Assembly (NCBI RefSeq): GCF_030269645.1
Contig: NZ_BSTR01000033.1
Span: 1 to 64,000 of the forward strand
From: Actinokineospora sp. NBRC 105648
Lineage (GTDB): Bacteria; Actinomycetota; Actinomycetes; Mycobacteriales; Pseudonocardiaceae
Length of the DNA stretch: 64,000 nt
Reading direction: 5' to 3'
Below the pieces are notes generated by a model. It did not search any database. It was not told where the DNA came from and worked only from the letters and a program-made list of their open reading frames with translations. The position numbers and the translations under genes were made by a program. Of the stretch, positions 11,993-20,203 are shown in pieces; the stretch's first letter is position 1; each line of letters begins with the position of its first letter.

Positions 11993-12014
11993 GACCGCCC
12001 CACGCGGGCCGGTC
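11993..12014 (+). promoter_or_regulatory. Hairpin between leader peptide and sfnG (candidate attenuator)
   Basis: GACCG at 11993-11997 pairs with CGGTC at 12010-12014, and CCC at 11998-12000 with GGG at 12006-12008, leaving a five-base loop and one bulge. It begins 15 bases after the leader stop, where a ribosome stalled at the Cys codons would alter folding. There is no U-run, so if it terminates it does so through Rho or by hiding the sfnG ribosome site. Inference only. Confidence 0.4.
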
Positions 12015-12050
12015 CCCGCAGCGTGCCCGGCCGACACCCCCGGAGTCCCG

Positions 12051-13175
12051 ATGTCCGAGCAACTGGATCCGCTCAAGTTCGCCTACTGGGTGCCCAATGT
12101 CAGCGGCGGTCTCGTCGTCAGCGACATCGAGCAGCGCACCGACTGGTCTTACGAGTACAACCGCAAGCTGGCTGTCCTGGCCGAGGACAACGGGTTCGAG
12201 TACGCCCTGAGCCAGGTGCGCTACATGGCCAGCTACGGCGCGGCCTACCAGCAGGAGTCGACCAGCTTCAGCCTGGCGCTGCTGCTGGCCACCCAGCGGC
12301 TCAAGGTGATCGCCGCGGTCCACCCCGGGCTGTGGCACCCGGGGGTGCTGGCCAAGCTGGTCGCCACCGCGGACCACCTGTCCGACGGGCGCGCGGCGGT
12401 GAACGTCGTCTCGGGTTGGTTCAAGGGCGAGTTCACCGCTTTAGGTGAACCCTGGCTGGAACACGACGAGCGCTACCGCCGGTCGGAGGAGTTCATCCGG
12501 GTGCTGCGGGCGAGCTGGACCGAGGACGAGGCGCAGTTCGCGGGCGACTTCTACCGGCTGCGCGGCTACGACCTCAAGCCCAAGCCGCTGACCGGCCCGG
12601 GCAGGCCGCACCCGGAGATCTTCCAGGGCGGCAACTCCACCGCCGCGCGGGCGATGGCCGGGCGGGTGTCCGACTGGTACTTCAGCAACGGCAAGGACTT
12701 CGACGGCGTCACCGAGCAGATCGCCGAGGTGAACGCCTCCGCGCACGCGCACGGGCGCACTGTTCGCTTCGGGCTGAACGGTTTTCTCATCGCCCGCGAC
12801 ACCGAGGCGGAGGCCAAGGAGACGCTGCGCGAGATCGTCGCGAAGGCCAACCCGGACGCGGTGCGCGGCTTCCGCGACGCTGTCCAGCAAGCGGGTAGCT
12901 CTACCGGCGACGGTAAGGGGATGTGGGCGGACTCGTCGTTCGACGACCTCGTCCAGTACAACGACGGCTTCCGCAGCAAGCTGATCGGGACCCCCGAGCA
13001 GATCGCCCACCGGTTGGTGGCGTACCGGAAGCTGGGAGTCAACCTCGCCCTGCTGGGATTCCTGCATTACCACGAGGAAGTTGAGTATTTCGGGAAGCAC
13101 GTGCTCCCCATCGTGCGCGCTCTTGAGCTGGAAGCCGACCGGGGTGCCGCCACGGTCGAGCCCCTTGGCGTCTGA
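12051..13175 (+). CDS. sfnG: Dimethylsulfone monooxygenase SfnG-like (LLM family)
   Basis: 374 residues. A luciferase-like TIM-barrel flavin monooxygenase that, in the SfnG subfamily, converts dimethylsulfone to methanesulfinate with FMNH2 and O2. Diagnostic stretches are KFAYWVPNVSGGLVVS, YALSQVRYMASYGA, VIAAVHPGLWHPG, NVVSGWFKGEF and PEIFQGGNSTAAR. It needs reduced FMN, which the ssuE product three genes on can supply. ATG at 12051 with CGGAG upstream. First structural gene of the sulfur operon. Confidence 0.92.
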   Translation: MSEQLDPLKFAYWVPNVSGGLVVSDIEQRTDWSYEYNRKLAVLAEDNGFEYALSQVRYMASYGAAYQQESTSFSLALLLATQRLKVIAAVHPGLWHPGVLAKLVATADHLSDGRAAVNVVSGWFKGEFTALGEPWLEHDERYRRSEEFIRVLRASWTEDEAQFAGDFYRLRGYDLKPKPLTGPGRPHPEIFQGGNSTAARAMAGRVSDWYFSNGKDFDGVTEQIAEVNASAHAHGRTVRFGLNGFLIARDTEAEAKETLREIVAKANPDAVRGFRDAVQQAGSSTGDGKGMWADSSFDDLVQYNDGFRSKLIGTPEQIAHRLVAYRKLGVNLALLGFLHYHEEVEYFGKHVLPIVRALELEADRGAATVEPLGV

Positions 13176-13205
13176 CGCCCCCTCTCACTCGCGAAAGGCA
13201 CGACC

Positions 13206-14417
13206 ATGACGACTACTGAGACTGACTGGTCCAAATCCACGCCGTCGACCGCCGAGGAGTGGCTCACCCGGGCCGCCGAGGTGTCGGCGCTGCTCGCCGT
13301 CGACGCGGTCAGCCGTGACCGCGAGGCCAAGACGCCGCACGCGGAGGTGCAGCTGCTCAAGGACTCCGGTCTGGTCACGTTGCTCGGCCCGAGCGCGCAC
13401 GGTGGCGGTGGTCAGGATTGGCCTACCGCATACCGGGTGGTGCGCGAGATCTCCAAGGCTGATGGTTCTATCGGCCAGCTCTTGGGCTACCACTACCTCT
13501 GGTTCTGGGCGGCCCGGTTGGTCGGCACGCCCGAGCAGATCACGGCAGTCGAAGAGCTCGCCACGACCAACCGGTTGTTCTTCGGTGGCGCGGTCAACCC
13601 GCGCGACACCGACGTGACGATCACCGACGAGGGCGACACGATCGTCTACAACGGACGGAAGTCGTTCTCCACCGGGAGCAAGGTCTCCGATCTGACCGTG
13701 CTCGAAGGGGTCTTGGCGGGCACCGACAAGCACATCTTCGCGATCGTGCCGTCCACCATCGAGGGCCTGACCTTCCACGACGACTGGGACAACATCGGCC
13801 AGCGGCTCACCGAGTCGGGCAGCGTCAGCATCGACAACGTGCGCGTCGACTGGGCGTCGGCGGCGGGCTACGTCGACAAGGAGTTCACCCCGAAGGTCTA
13901 CAACACGCTCAACGTGCCGACGATCCAACTGGTGTTCGTCAACTTCTACCTCGGCATCGCACGCGGGGCGCTGGAGACAGCGCGCACCTACACCGTTGAG
14001 AAGACCCGGTCCTGGCTGCACGGCGGTTATGAGCGCGCGGTCGACGAGCCGTACGTCCTCGACGTGTACGGGGACCTCACGTCGAAGCTCTGGGCGGTAG
14101 AGGCGCTGGCAGACCAGGTAGCACAAGAGGGTCTGGCCATCCACCAGAACCCGGACGCCGTGACCGCACGAGAGCGCGGCGAGCACGAGGTGCGAGTCGC
14201 CGCGGTGAAGGCGCGGGCGACCGAGGTGGCGCTGGAGATCACCAGCGGCGTCTTCGAGGTCACCGGTGCCCGCTCGACCGCCGCGGGCGAGGGGCTGGAC
14301 CGCTTCTGGCGCAACGTGCGCACGCACACCCTGCACGACCCGGTCGCCTACAAGCGGCGTGAGGTGGGGGTTTTCGTCCTGCGCGACGAGATCCCCGAAC
14401 CCACCTGGTACTCCTGA
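13206..14417 (+). CDS. Acyl-CoA-dehydrogenase-fold flavoprotein, SfnB/DszC-like sulfur monooxygenase
   Basis: 403 residues. The acyl-CoA dehydrogenase fold is plain (SKADGSIGQLLGYHYL, GRKSFSTGSK, GSVSIDNVRVDW and a C-terminal helical domain ending HDPVAYKRREVG), but context and sequence match the flavin-dependent oxygenases DszC and SfnB/SfnC rather than fatty acid oxidation. Likely uses FMNH2 to oxidise a sulfide, sulfone or sulfinate before desulfonation. ATG at 13206 with AAAGG eight bases upstream; 30 bases after sfnG. The exact substrate cannot be read from sequence. Confidence 0.82.
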   Translation: MTTTETDWSKSTPSTAEEWLTRAAEVSALLAVDAVSRDREAKTPHAEVQLLKDSGLVTLLGPSAHGGGGQDWPTAYRVVREISKADGSIGQLLGYHYLWFWAARLVGTPEQITAVEELATTNRLFFGGAVNPRDTDVTITDEGDTIVYNGRKSFSTGSKVSDLTVLEGVLAGTDKHIFAIVPSTIEGLTFHDDWDNIGQRLTESGSVSIDNVRVDWASAAGYVDKEFTPKVYNTLNVPTIQLVFVNFYLGIARGALETARTYTVEKTRSWLHGGYERAVDEPYVLDVYGDLTSKLWAVEALADQVAQEGLAIHQNPDAVTARERGEHEVRVAAVKARATEVALEITSGVFEVTGARSTAAGEGLDRFWRNVRTHTLHDPVAYKRREVGVFVLRDEIPEPTWYS

Positions 14418-14427
14418 CCCACCCCAC

Positions 14428-14455
14428 GGGCGGGCCGAGCACGCTCGGCCCGCCC
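14428..14455. terminator. 12-bp perfect hairpin between the SfnB/DszC-like gene and ssuE
   Basis: GGGCGGGCCGAG at 14428-14439 and its exact complement at 14444-14455 enclose a CACG loop in the 57-base gap. No U-run follows and the downstream genes share the operon, so it more likely stabilises transcript ends or tunes read-through than fully terminates. Confidence 0.5.
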
Positions 14456-14474
14456 CGCCCCCCGGAGGTATCCC

Positions 14475-15014
14475 GTGTCCTCGATCGTCGTCCTCTCCGG
14501 CAGCCCGTCGGCGACCTCCCGCACCGCCGCGCTGGCCGAGCACCTGGCCGAACGCCTGCGCGGCCACGGCCACGACGTGCGGCTCGTGCGGGTGCGCGAC
14601 CTGCCGCCGAAGGCCCTGCTGCACGCGGAGGTCACCGACCCGGCCATCGTCGAGGTCACGGCGGCGATCGCGGGCGCGGACGGGGTCGTGGTGGCGTCAC
14701 CGGTGTACAAGGCGGCGTACACGGGACTCCTCAAGTCCCTCTTGGACCTCTTGCCGCAGTTCGCGTTGGCGGGCAAGGCAGCACTACCGGTGCTGACCGG
14801 TGGCAGCCCAGCGCACGTGCTCGCGCTCGACTACGCACTGCGGCCGGTGCTGTCCTCGCTCGGAGCACACCACATCGTGCCGGGCTGGTTCGTGCTGGAC
14901 CAGCACATCGAGGTCACCCCGACCGGCGTCGTGCTGCACCCGGACGCGGAGGCGCCGCTGCTGTCCGTTGTGGACACCTTCGCCGGCGTGCTGCCCGCGG
15001 GCGCGCTGCGATGA
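14475..15014 (+). CDS. ssuE: NAD(P)H-dependent FMN reductase SsuE
   Basis: 179 residues with a flavodoxin-like fold. VVLSGSPSATSRTAALAEHL binds the FMN phosphate, and VVASPVYKAAYTGLLKSLLDL is the SsuE/NADPH-FMN reductase signature. It supplies free FMNH2 to SsuD and probably SfnG. GTG start at 14475 with GGAGG six bases upstream. Its TGA overlaps the ssuD ATG by four bases. Confidence 0.92.
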   Translation: MSSIVVLSGSPSATSRTAALAEHLAERLRGHGHDVRLVRVRDLPPKALLHAEVTDPAIVEVTAAIAGADGVVVASPVYKAAYTGLLKSLLDLLPQFALAGKAALPVLTGGSPAHVLALDYALRPVLSSLGAHHIVPGWFVLDQHIEVTPTGVVLHPDAEAPLLSVVDTFAGVLPAGALR

Positions 15015-16159
15015 GCCTGACCTTCCACTGGTTCCTGCCCACCTACGGCGACAGCCGCTACCTGGTCGGCGGCGGCCACGGCACGGCGACCACGGTGGCG
15101 GGCAAGGAGCGCCCCGCGACCATCGAGTACCTCGGCCAGATCGCCCGGAGCGCCGAGCAACTCGGCTTCGTCGGCGCACTGACCCCGACTGGCGCGTGGT
15201 GCGAGGACGCTTGGCTGACCACGGCAATGCTGGCGGGGGTGACCGAACGCCTGAAGTTCCTGGTGGCTTTCCGCCCGGGCCTGACCTCACCGACCCTGGC
15301 GGCCCAGATGGCCGCGACCTTCCAACGGCACTCGGGCAAACGCTTGCTGCTCAACGTGGTAACCGGCGGCGAGAGCCACGAACAGCGCGCCTACGGCGAC
15401 TTCCTGGACAAGGACGCCCGCTACCGCCGCGCAGACGAGTTCCTACACGTGGTCCGCTCCCTGTGGCGCGGCGAGGAAGTGACTTTCGCGGGCGAACACC
15501 TGAGAGTGGAACGCGCGTCCCTGGCCAGGATCCCCGACCCGACACCGGAGGTCTACTTCGGCGGCTCATCCCCGTCCGCGATCACCGTGGCGGCACGACA
15601 CGTCGACGTCTACCTGACCTGGGGCGAACCTCCGGCAGCGGTAGCCGACAAGATCGCCCGAGTACGCGCGGCGGCAACCCGCGAAGGCCGCACAGTGCGA
15701 TTCGGGATCCGACTGCACGTCATCAGCCGCGACACAGCGGACGCGGCCTGGGCCGAGGCCAGACGATTGTTGGACGCCCTGGACCCGGACACCATCGCCA
15801 GGGTGCAGAGCGGCCTGGCCCAGAGCGAGTCCGAGGGCCAACGACGCATGCTGGAACTGCACGGCGGCCAACGGGACGGCCTGGAGATCTACCCGAACCT
15901 CTGGGCAGGCGTCGGCCTGGTACGAGGCGGAGCCGGAACAGCACTGGTGGGCAGCCACAGCGAAGTGGCCGACCGGATCGAGGAATACGCGAACCTGGGG
16001 ATCGACGAGTTCGTCCTATCAGGACACCCACACTTGGAAGAGGCTTACTGGTTCGGCGAAGGTGTGCTGCCACTACTGCGGGCCAGGGGACGATGGGAAC
16101 ACCCGTTCGCGGAGGAAGTGGTGTCGAGCAATGGAATCCCGTTCGCTTCAGCCCGCTGA
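15011..16159 (+). CDS. ssuD: Alkanesulfonate monooxygenase SsuD-like (LLM family)
   Basis: 382 residues, the normal SsuD length. It cleaves C1-C2 and longer alkanesulfonates to aldehyde and sulfite with FMNH2 and O2. Typical sequence: HWFLPTYGDSRYLVGG, GFVGALTPTGAWCEDAWL, FRPGLTSPTLAAQMAATF, LLLNVVTGGESHEQRAYGD, EVYFGGSSPSAI and the C-terminal SGHPHLEEAYWFGEGVLP. No ssuABC transporter genes are nearby, so uptake must come from elsewhere. Last gene of the operon. Confidence 0.93.
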   Translation: MSLTFHWFLPTYGDSRYLVGGGHGTATTVAGKERPATIEYLGQIARSAEQLGFVGALTPTGAWCEDAWLTTAMLAGVTERLKFLVAFRPGLTSPTLAAQMAATFQRHSGKRLLLNVVTGGESHEQRAYGDFLDKDARYRRADEFLHVVRSLWRGEEVTFAGEHLRVERASLARIPDPTPEVYFGGSSPSAITVAARHVDVYLTWGEPPAAVADKIARVRAAATREGRTVRFGIRLHVISRDTADAAWAEARRLLDALDPDTIARVQSGLAQSESEGQRRMLELHGGQRDGLEIYPNLWAGVGLVRGGAGTALVGSHSEVADRIEEYANLGIDEFVLSGHPHLEEAYWFGEGVLPLLRARGRWEHPFAEEVVSSNGIPFASAR

Positions 16160-16300
16160 ACCTCGAGCCGGGTGGGCTTTGGCATGGGTGGCCGGGGGGG
16201 TGGGACAGAAGGCAATAGGCCGTGCTCCTCACTTTCTCCCGCCCCCCAGCAAACCGCAGCGGTGAGGCCGACCCCGCTGGTACGCAAGTCCCGCTACGAA

Positions 16301-16440
16301 TGCTCGATCTAGTGGACTCGCTTCGTGTGGGGGGAGAGCACCGCTAAACTTGCCGTGGGTGGGGATGCCCTTACCCTGCCCTTTTCTCTCCACCGCGGTG
16401 CTCTAGGGGCCCCACACGAAGCGAGTTCACTGGATCGAGC
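16301..16440 (+). repeat. Large palindromic element, copy A (140 bp)
   Basis: Left end GCTCGATC at 16301-16308 pairs with GATCGAGC at 16433-16440. Inward, GACTCGCTTCGTGTGGGG on the left is matched by CCCCACACGAAGCGAGTT on the right, then GAGAGCACCGC by GCGGTGCTCT. The core has GGGGATGCCCTT. TAGGGGCCCC marks the right arm and gives orientation. Copies B and C share this layout with different arm sequences. Position is good to about a base. Convergent intergenic region. Confidence 0.85.
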
Positions 16441-16542
16441 CCCTCATCTTTTCCTCGGGCAACCCAAGCGATGAGCCGCCGAAGACGGTCGACCGTAGGT
16501 CGGTGTGCGGCATACCCCACGAGCTGCCCAAGTAAAGCGGAG

Positions 16543-16682
16543 GCTCGATTGGCTGGACTGCCTTCGCGCGGGGCCCCTAGGCGACCGCGTGGGGAAAAAG
16601 CGTGGGGAGAAGGGCATCCCCACTACCAGGTCAAGTTTAGCGGTCGCCTCCCCCCACACGAAGGCAGTCCACCCAATCGAGC
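16543..16682 (-). repeat. Large palindromic element, copy B (140 bp, inverted relative to A)
   Basis: GCTCGATT at 16543-16550 pairs with AATCGAGC at 16675-16682; GACTGCCTTCGCGCGGGG on the left pairs with CCCCACACGAAGGCAGTC on the right (G-T type mismatches tolerated), and GGCGACCGC with GCGGTCGCC. The GGGGCCCCTA block is in the left arm, so the copy is inverted relative to A. It begins 102 bases after A. Reverse-complemented, its core GGGGATGCCCTT matches A. Confidence 0.85.
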
Positions 16683-16814
16683 ACAAACGTAACGGGTCTT
16701 GCGTACCAGCGGGCGCGGGTTCTAGTGATTTGAAGTATCAAGAGAACCGGATCTCACGAGGCTCGAGATCGAGAGGGACTGCGGCTGCGGCTGGGTGGCT
16801 GGGTGGGCGGTTGC

Positions 16815-16862
16815 CTGAGTGAGTGGGCGGCTGAGTGAGTGGGCGGCTGAATGGGTGGGCGG
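16815..16862. repeat. Tandem repeat, three copies of a 16-bp unit
   Basis: CTGAGTGAGTGGGCGG occurs at 16815-16830 and 16831-16846 exactly, and with two changes at 16847-16862. A degenerate fourth copy precedes them. It is G-rich on the plus strand and lies between palindrome B and the 3' end of the alcohol dehydrogenase gene. No coding role is evident. Confidence 0.8.
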
Positions 16863-16891
16863 GCAGCGGGTGTGTGGTGGTGGATTGCTGG

Positions 16892-17938
16892 TTAGGGGCG
16901 GAGGAGGGGTTTGATGACCTTTCGCGAGTCCATGTCGGCGTAGGCGGTGGCTACGTCGGCCAAAGAGTAGCTAGCGTCGAAGACGCGGCCTGGGGTGATT
17001 TCGCCGGAGAGGACGTCGGGGAGGAGTGCGTCCAGGTAAGCGCGGACGGGGGCCACTCCGCCTGCGACGGTGATGTTGTTGGAGAACAGTTGTCGGATCG
17101 GGAGTTCGGGGCCGCCTGCCGGGACACCGACGTAGCCGACTCGGCCGCCGGGGCGGACCGCCGCCAGGGACTGGTGCATGGACTCCTTGGTGCCGACGCA
17201 TTCCAGGACGGCGTCGGCGCCGACGCCCAGTAGTTCCAGGACCTCTGCGGCGCCCTCGTCGCCCCTGGTGGTGACGATGTCGGTGGCGCCGAACTCGGTG
17301 GCGAGGCGTTGGCGGTCCGCGTGTCGGGACATGGCGATGACGCGTTCGGCGCCCAGGCGGGCGGCGGCGAGTACGGCGCACAGGCCGACTGCTCCGTCGC
17401 CGACTACCACGACGGTGTCGCCCGGGCCGACCTGTGCGGACACTGCCGCGTGGTGGCCGGTGCCGAGTACGTCGGACAGGGTGAGCAGGCCTGGGATCAG
17501 GTCGTCGTCGGGGACTCCCGGGGTGGCCACGAGGGTCCCGTCGGCGAAGGGCGAGACCACGTACTCCGCCTGTCCGCCGCCGACCGGGTTGCCGTCCTGG
17601 TCTGCACCGCCCCAACCGCCGCCGCGTTCGCAGGAGGTGTGGACACCGTGGCGGCAGTGCACGCAGTCGCCGTCGCTGAACATGAAGGGGGCGATGACGA
17701 AGTCGCCCGGACGGATGGTGCGGACCTCGGTGCCCACTTCCTCGACCACACCGACGAACTCGTGGCCCATCCGGCGTGGCTGGTCGACCTTCGAGACGCC
17801 CCGGTAGCCCCACAGGTCCGACCCGCAGACGCAGGAGGCCACGATCCGGACCAGCGCGCCGGTGGGGTCGCGCAGTTCCGGGACCGGTGTGTCGGCGAGC
17901 CGGATGTCGTTGGCGCCGTGCAGAACCGTCTCACGCAT
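16892..17938 (-). CDS. Zinc-dependent alcohol dehydrogenase family protein
   Basis: 348 residues of the medium-chain dehydrogenase type. ASCVCGSDLWGYRG and MGHEFVGVVEEVG carry catalytic-zinc ligands. Only three Cys (DCVHCRHGVHTSC) are seen in the structural-zinc loop, fewer than the usual four. The cofactor loop is VVVVGDGAVGLCAVLAA. ATG at 17938 with GGGAGA seven bases upstream. Substrate is unknown. Last gene of a minus-strand run with an aminotransferase, SGNH hydrolase and kinase-like protein. Confidence 0.9.
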   Translation of the reverse strand: MRETVLHGANDIRLADTPVPELRDPTGALVRIVASCVCGSDLWGYRGVSKVDQPRRMGHEFVGVVEEVGTEVRTIRPGDFVIAPFMFSDGDCVHCRHGVHTSCERGGGWGGADQDGNPVGGGQAEYVVSPFADGTLVATPGVPDDDLIPGLLTLSDVLGTGHHAAVSAQVGPGDTVVVVGDGAVGLCAVLAAARLGAERVIAMSRHADRQRLATEFGATDIVTTRGDEGAAEVLELLGVGADAVLECVGTKESMHQSLAAVRPGGRVGYVGVPAGGPELPIRQLFSNNITVAGGVAPVRAYLDALLPDVLSGEITPGRVFDASYSLADVATAYADMDSRKVIKPLLRP

Positions 17939-18137
17939 GACTGGTCTCCCTCACCGTGCGATCCTGGCTGGCGCTGCCGCCAGCGTGGTGTCGTCCCCGA
18001 CCTGCGTGGGAGAGCGCCTGTGGGACGCCGTCTCGCTCGTGGTGGAGCTGCCGACCGCTGTGGTCGGGCGATGGGAAGGGCCGCACCGAGGTGATCAGCT
18101 TCGTCTCGGTGTCGCCCAGCAGGTGCGTCGCGGTCAT
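17931..18137 (-). CDS. Possible small ORF between aminotransferase and alcohol dehydrogenase
   Basis: 68 codons, MTATHLLGDTETKLITSVRP at the start. Its ATG overlaps the aminotransferase stop (ATGA) and its end overlaps the alcohol dehydrogenase start by eight bases, which fits an operonic small gene. However, the composition (His, Arg, Ser, Gly) is like a chance frame and no family is recognised. It could equally be untranslated spacer. Confidence 0.25.
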   Translation of the reverse strand: MTATHLLGDTETKLITSVRPFPSPDHSGRQLHHERDGVPQALSHAGRGRHHAGGSASQDRTVRETSHA

Positions 18138-19234
18138 GATCGGCTGAGGATCTGGTGCAGGGCACCGAGGATGAGCTCGACGCGGTCGAGCCGGGCGTTG
18201 TGGCCCATCAGGCCGATGCGCCACACCGAACTGGCGAACGCGCCGACGCCCGGGCCGATTTCGACGCCGTACTCGGTCAGCAAGATCTGCCGGGTCTTGG
18301 CGGAGTCGACCCCCTCGGGCACGCGCACGGTGGTGAGTTCGGGGAGCCGATGACCTTCAGCGGCGAACAGGGTCAGGCCGAGGTCCGCCAATCCCTCGTG
18401 CAGCCGGGCGCCCACGGCGCGGTGGCGCTCCCACACCGTGTCCAGGCCCTCCTCCAGGATCCGGCCGAGCGCGGCGTGCAGCGAGGCGATCATCGCGGTC
18501 GGCGCGGTGTGGTGGTAGGTGCGGCCACCGCTGGACCCGTCGACGTAGGCGCCGATGAGGTTCAGGTCGAGGTACCAGGTGGGCGGCCGCTGGACCCGGC
18601 GGTCCCAGGCCCGCTCGGACACCGTGAACGGCGCCAGCCCGGGCGCGACGCCGAGGCACTTCTGCGTGCCCGAGTACGCGATGTCCACATCCCACGCGTC
18701 GACCTGGACGTCGATGCCCGCCAGTGAGGTCACGCAGTCGGCCAGGACCAGCGCGCGCTGGTCGCGCCGGTGCACGGCGAGCGACAACTCCTTGATGTCG
18801 CTGCGAACCCCGGTGGAGGTCTCCGCGTGCACCGCGGCGACCAGCGACGGCTCCGGGTGCGCCGCCAGCACCCGCTCGACGTCGACCGGCTGCCCCCAGT
18901 CGTGGTCGACGCGCACCACGTCGGCGCCGTAGCGGCCCGCCACGTCCACCATGCGTTCGCCGAAGAGCCCGTTGACCCCGACCACCACCACGTCACCGGG
19001 CCGGACGAAGTTCGCGAACGCCGCCTCCATGCCGATCGATCCGGTGCCCGACAACGGGAGCGTGCGCGCGTTCTCCGTGCCCCACACCCGGCGCAGCCGG
19101 GCGCAGGTCTCGTCGAGCACGCGCAGGAACTCCGGGTCGAGGTGGCCCAGCAGCGGCGCCGACAGCGCGGCAGTCGCCTCCGGGTACGGGTTCGACGGTC
19201 CGGGGCCGAGCAGGATCCGGTCTACCAATGCCAT
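18134..19234 (-). CDS. Class V PLP aminotransferase, alanine/serine-glyoxylate type
   Basis: 366 residues. LLGPGPSNPYPEA, SGTGSIGMEAAFANF and the Schiff-base Lys in YSGTQKCLGVAPG are those of the alanine-glyoxylate/serine-glyoxylate/ureidoglycine-glyoxylate aminotransferases. It moves an amino group to glyoxylate or pyruvate; the true donor is not decidable here. The open frame extends to 19324, but the first 30 residues are Arg/Ser-rich and unlike the family, so the ATG at 19234 is preferred. Ten bases separate it from the SGNH hydrolase gene. Confidence 0.88.
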   Translation of the reverse strand: MALVDRILLGPGPSNPYPEATAALSAPLLGHLDPEFLRVLDETCARLRRVWGTENARTLPLSGTGSIGMEAAFANFVRPGDVVVVGVNGLFGERMVDVAGRYGADVVRVDHDWGQPVDVERVLAAHPEPSLVAAVHAETSTGVRSDIKELSLAVHRRDQRALVLADCVTSLAGIDVQVDAWDVDIAYSGTQKCLGVAPGLAPFTVSERAWDRRVQRPPTWYLDLNLIGAYVDGSSGGRTYHHTAPTAMIASLHAALGRILEEGLDTVWERHRAVGARLHEGLADLGLTLFAAEGHRLPELTTVRVPEGVDSAKTRQILLTEYGVEIGPGVGAFASSVWRIGLMGHNARLDRVELILGALHQILSRS

Positions 19235-19244
19235 GCCGCGCACT

Positions 19245-20123
19245 CTACGGACGCGGCGCGACCTCCGCCGGAAGCTGTCCACAGCCCTCCGGGAACCGGG
19301 GATCGACGAGCCGGGGGTTGACAAGCCCGCGATCGGCGAAGCGGTCGCGCAGCATGATGCCCAGCGCGTAGGGCACCAGGTCGCGGCCGCGGCGCCACAG
19401 CCACGGGATGCCCTTGACCACCAGCCAGGCGAAGTGCGCCAGCGGACCCGCCTGCCTGCCGCCCTCGCAGACCATGCTCACCGGAACCCGCACCACGCAA
19501 CCGCGCGCCGCGAGCAGGTCCGCGAAACCGTTGGCCAGCAACCGGTGCCCGAGCTCGGACGGGTGCAGCCGGTCGACGCTCCACGCGCTCGTCTCGTACG
19601 CGCCGGGCAGCTCGTCGAGGTCCAGGCACGGCGCGCCGGTGGCCGCCACCACGTGGTCGATCATCTCGTTGAGCCGCTGGATCCGGTCGCGCAGCGCGCG
19701 CCGCAGCGACGCGGGCATCCGGAACACCCTGGCGTGGTCGTGGTAGCGCACCAGCAGCACCACCGCCCCGGACTCGTGCAGCGCCCGCACGACGTGGGTG
19801 AGGTCGACGCGCATGCCCTCGGGGTCGAAGTCCGAGCGCAGCGTGTCGTTCATGCCGACGATCACCACGGCGGCCTCGGGCCGGGTGGCGAGCGCGTCGG
19901 GCAGCTGGGTGCGGCGGACGTCGGCGAGCCGGGCGCCGGTGTTGGCGAGGTTGTGCGCGCGGGCGCCGAGCGCGGCCGCGAGCAGCGGGCCGACGCCCCG
20001 CCACCCGCCGCCGGGCAGCGGGTCGCCCAGGCCCACCGAGGTCGAGTCGCCGAGGATGGCCAGGGTGCTGGCCGTCCAGGCCGGGTACGTGGACGTGCTG
20101 CGTTCGATCCCCACCGCGGTCAC
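19245..20123 (-). CDS. SGNH/GDSL-type hydrolase
   Basis: 292 residues. Block I is ILGDSTSVGLGD with the nucleophilic Ser, Asn of block II is in NLANTGA, block III is VVIVGMNDTLRSD and block V is DRLHPSELGH with the catalytic Asp and His. No signal peptide, so it probably acts in the cytoplasm as an esterase or deacylase. The C-terminal 70 residues (WLVVKGIPWLWRRGRDLVPYALG) are an amphipathic extension that may touch the membrane. GTG start at 20123. Confidence 0.88.
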   Translation of the reverse strand: MTAVGIERSTSTYPAWTASTLAILGDSTSVGLGDPLPGGGWRGVGPLLAAALGARAHNLANTGARLADVRRTQLPDALATRPEAAVVIVGMNDTLRSDFDPEGMRVDLTHVVRALHESGAVVLLVRYHDHARVFRMPASLRRALRDRIQRLNEMIDHVVAATGAPCLDLDELPGAYETSAWSVDRLHPSELGHRLLANGFADLLAARGCVVRVPVSMVCEGGRQAGPLAHFAWLVVKGIPWLWRRGRDLVPYALGIMLRDRFADRGLVNPRLVDPRFPEGCGQLPAEVAPRP

Positions 20124-20203
20124 GGGACAACCATGGGCGCCACGGGCTCACCGGCGGTGAGATCGCGGTGTCGGGACGGGGTCGGACCGGCGAAGCTTCG
20201 GTG

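Noticed and set aside
16160-16300. Small genes just after ssuD
   Set aside because: Short frames there are G-run-derived; no start with a ribosome site was found.
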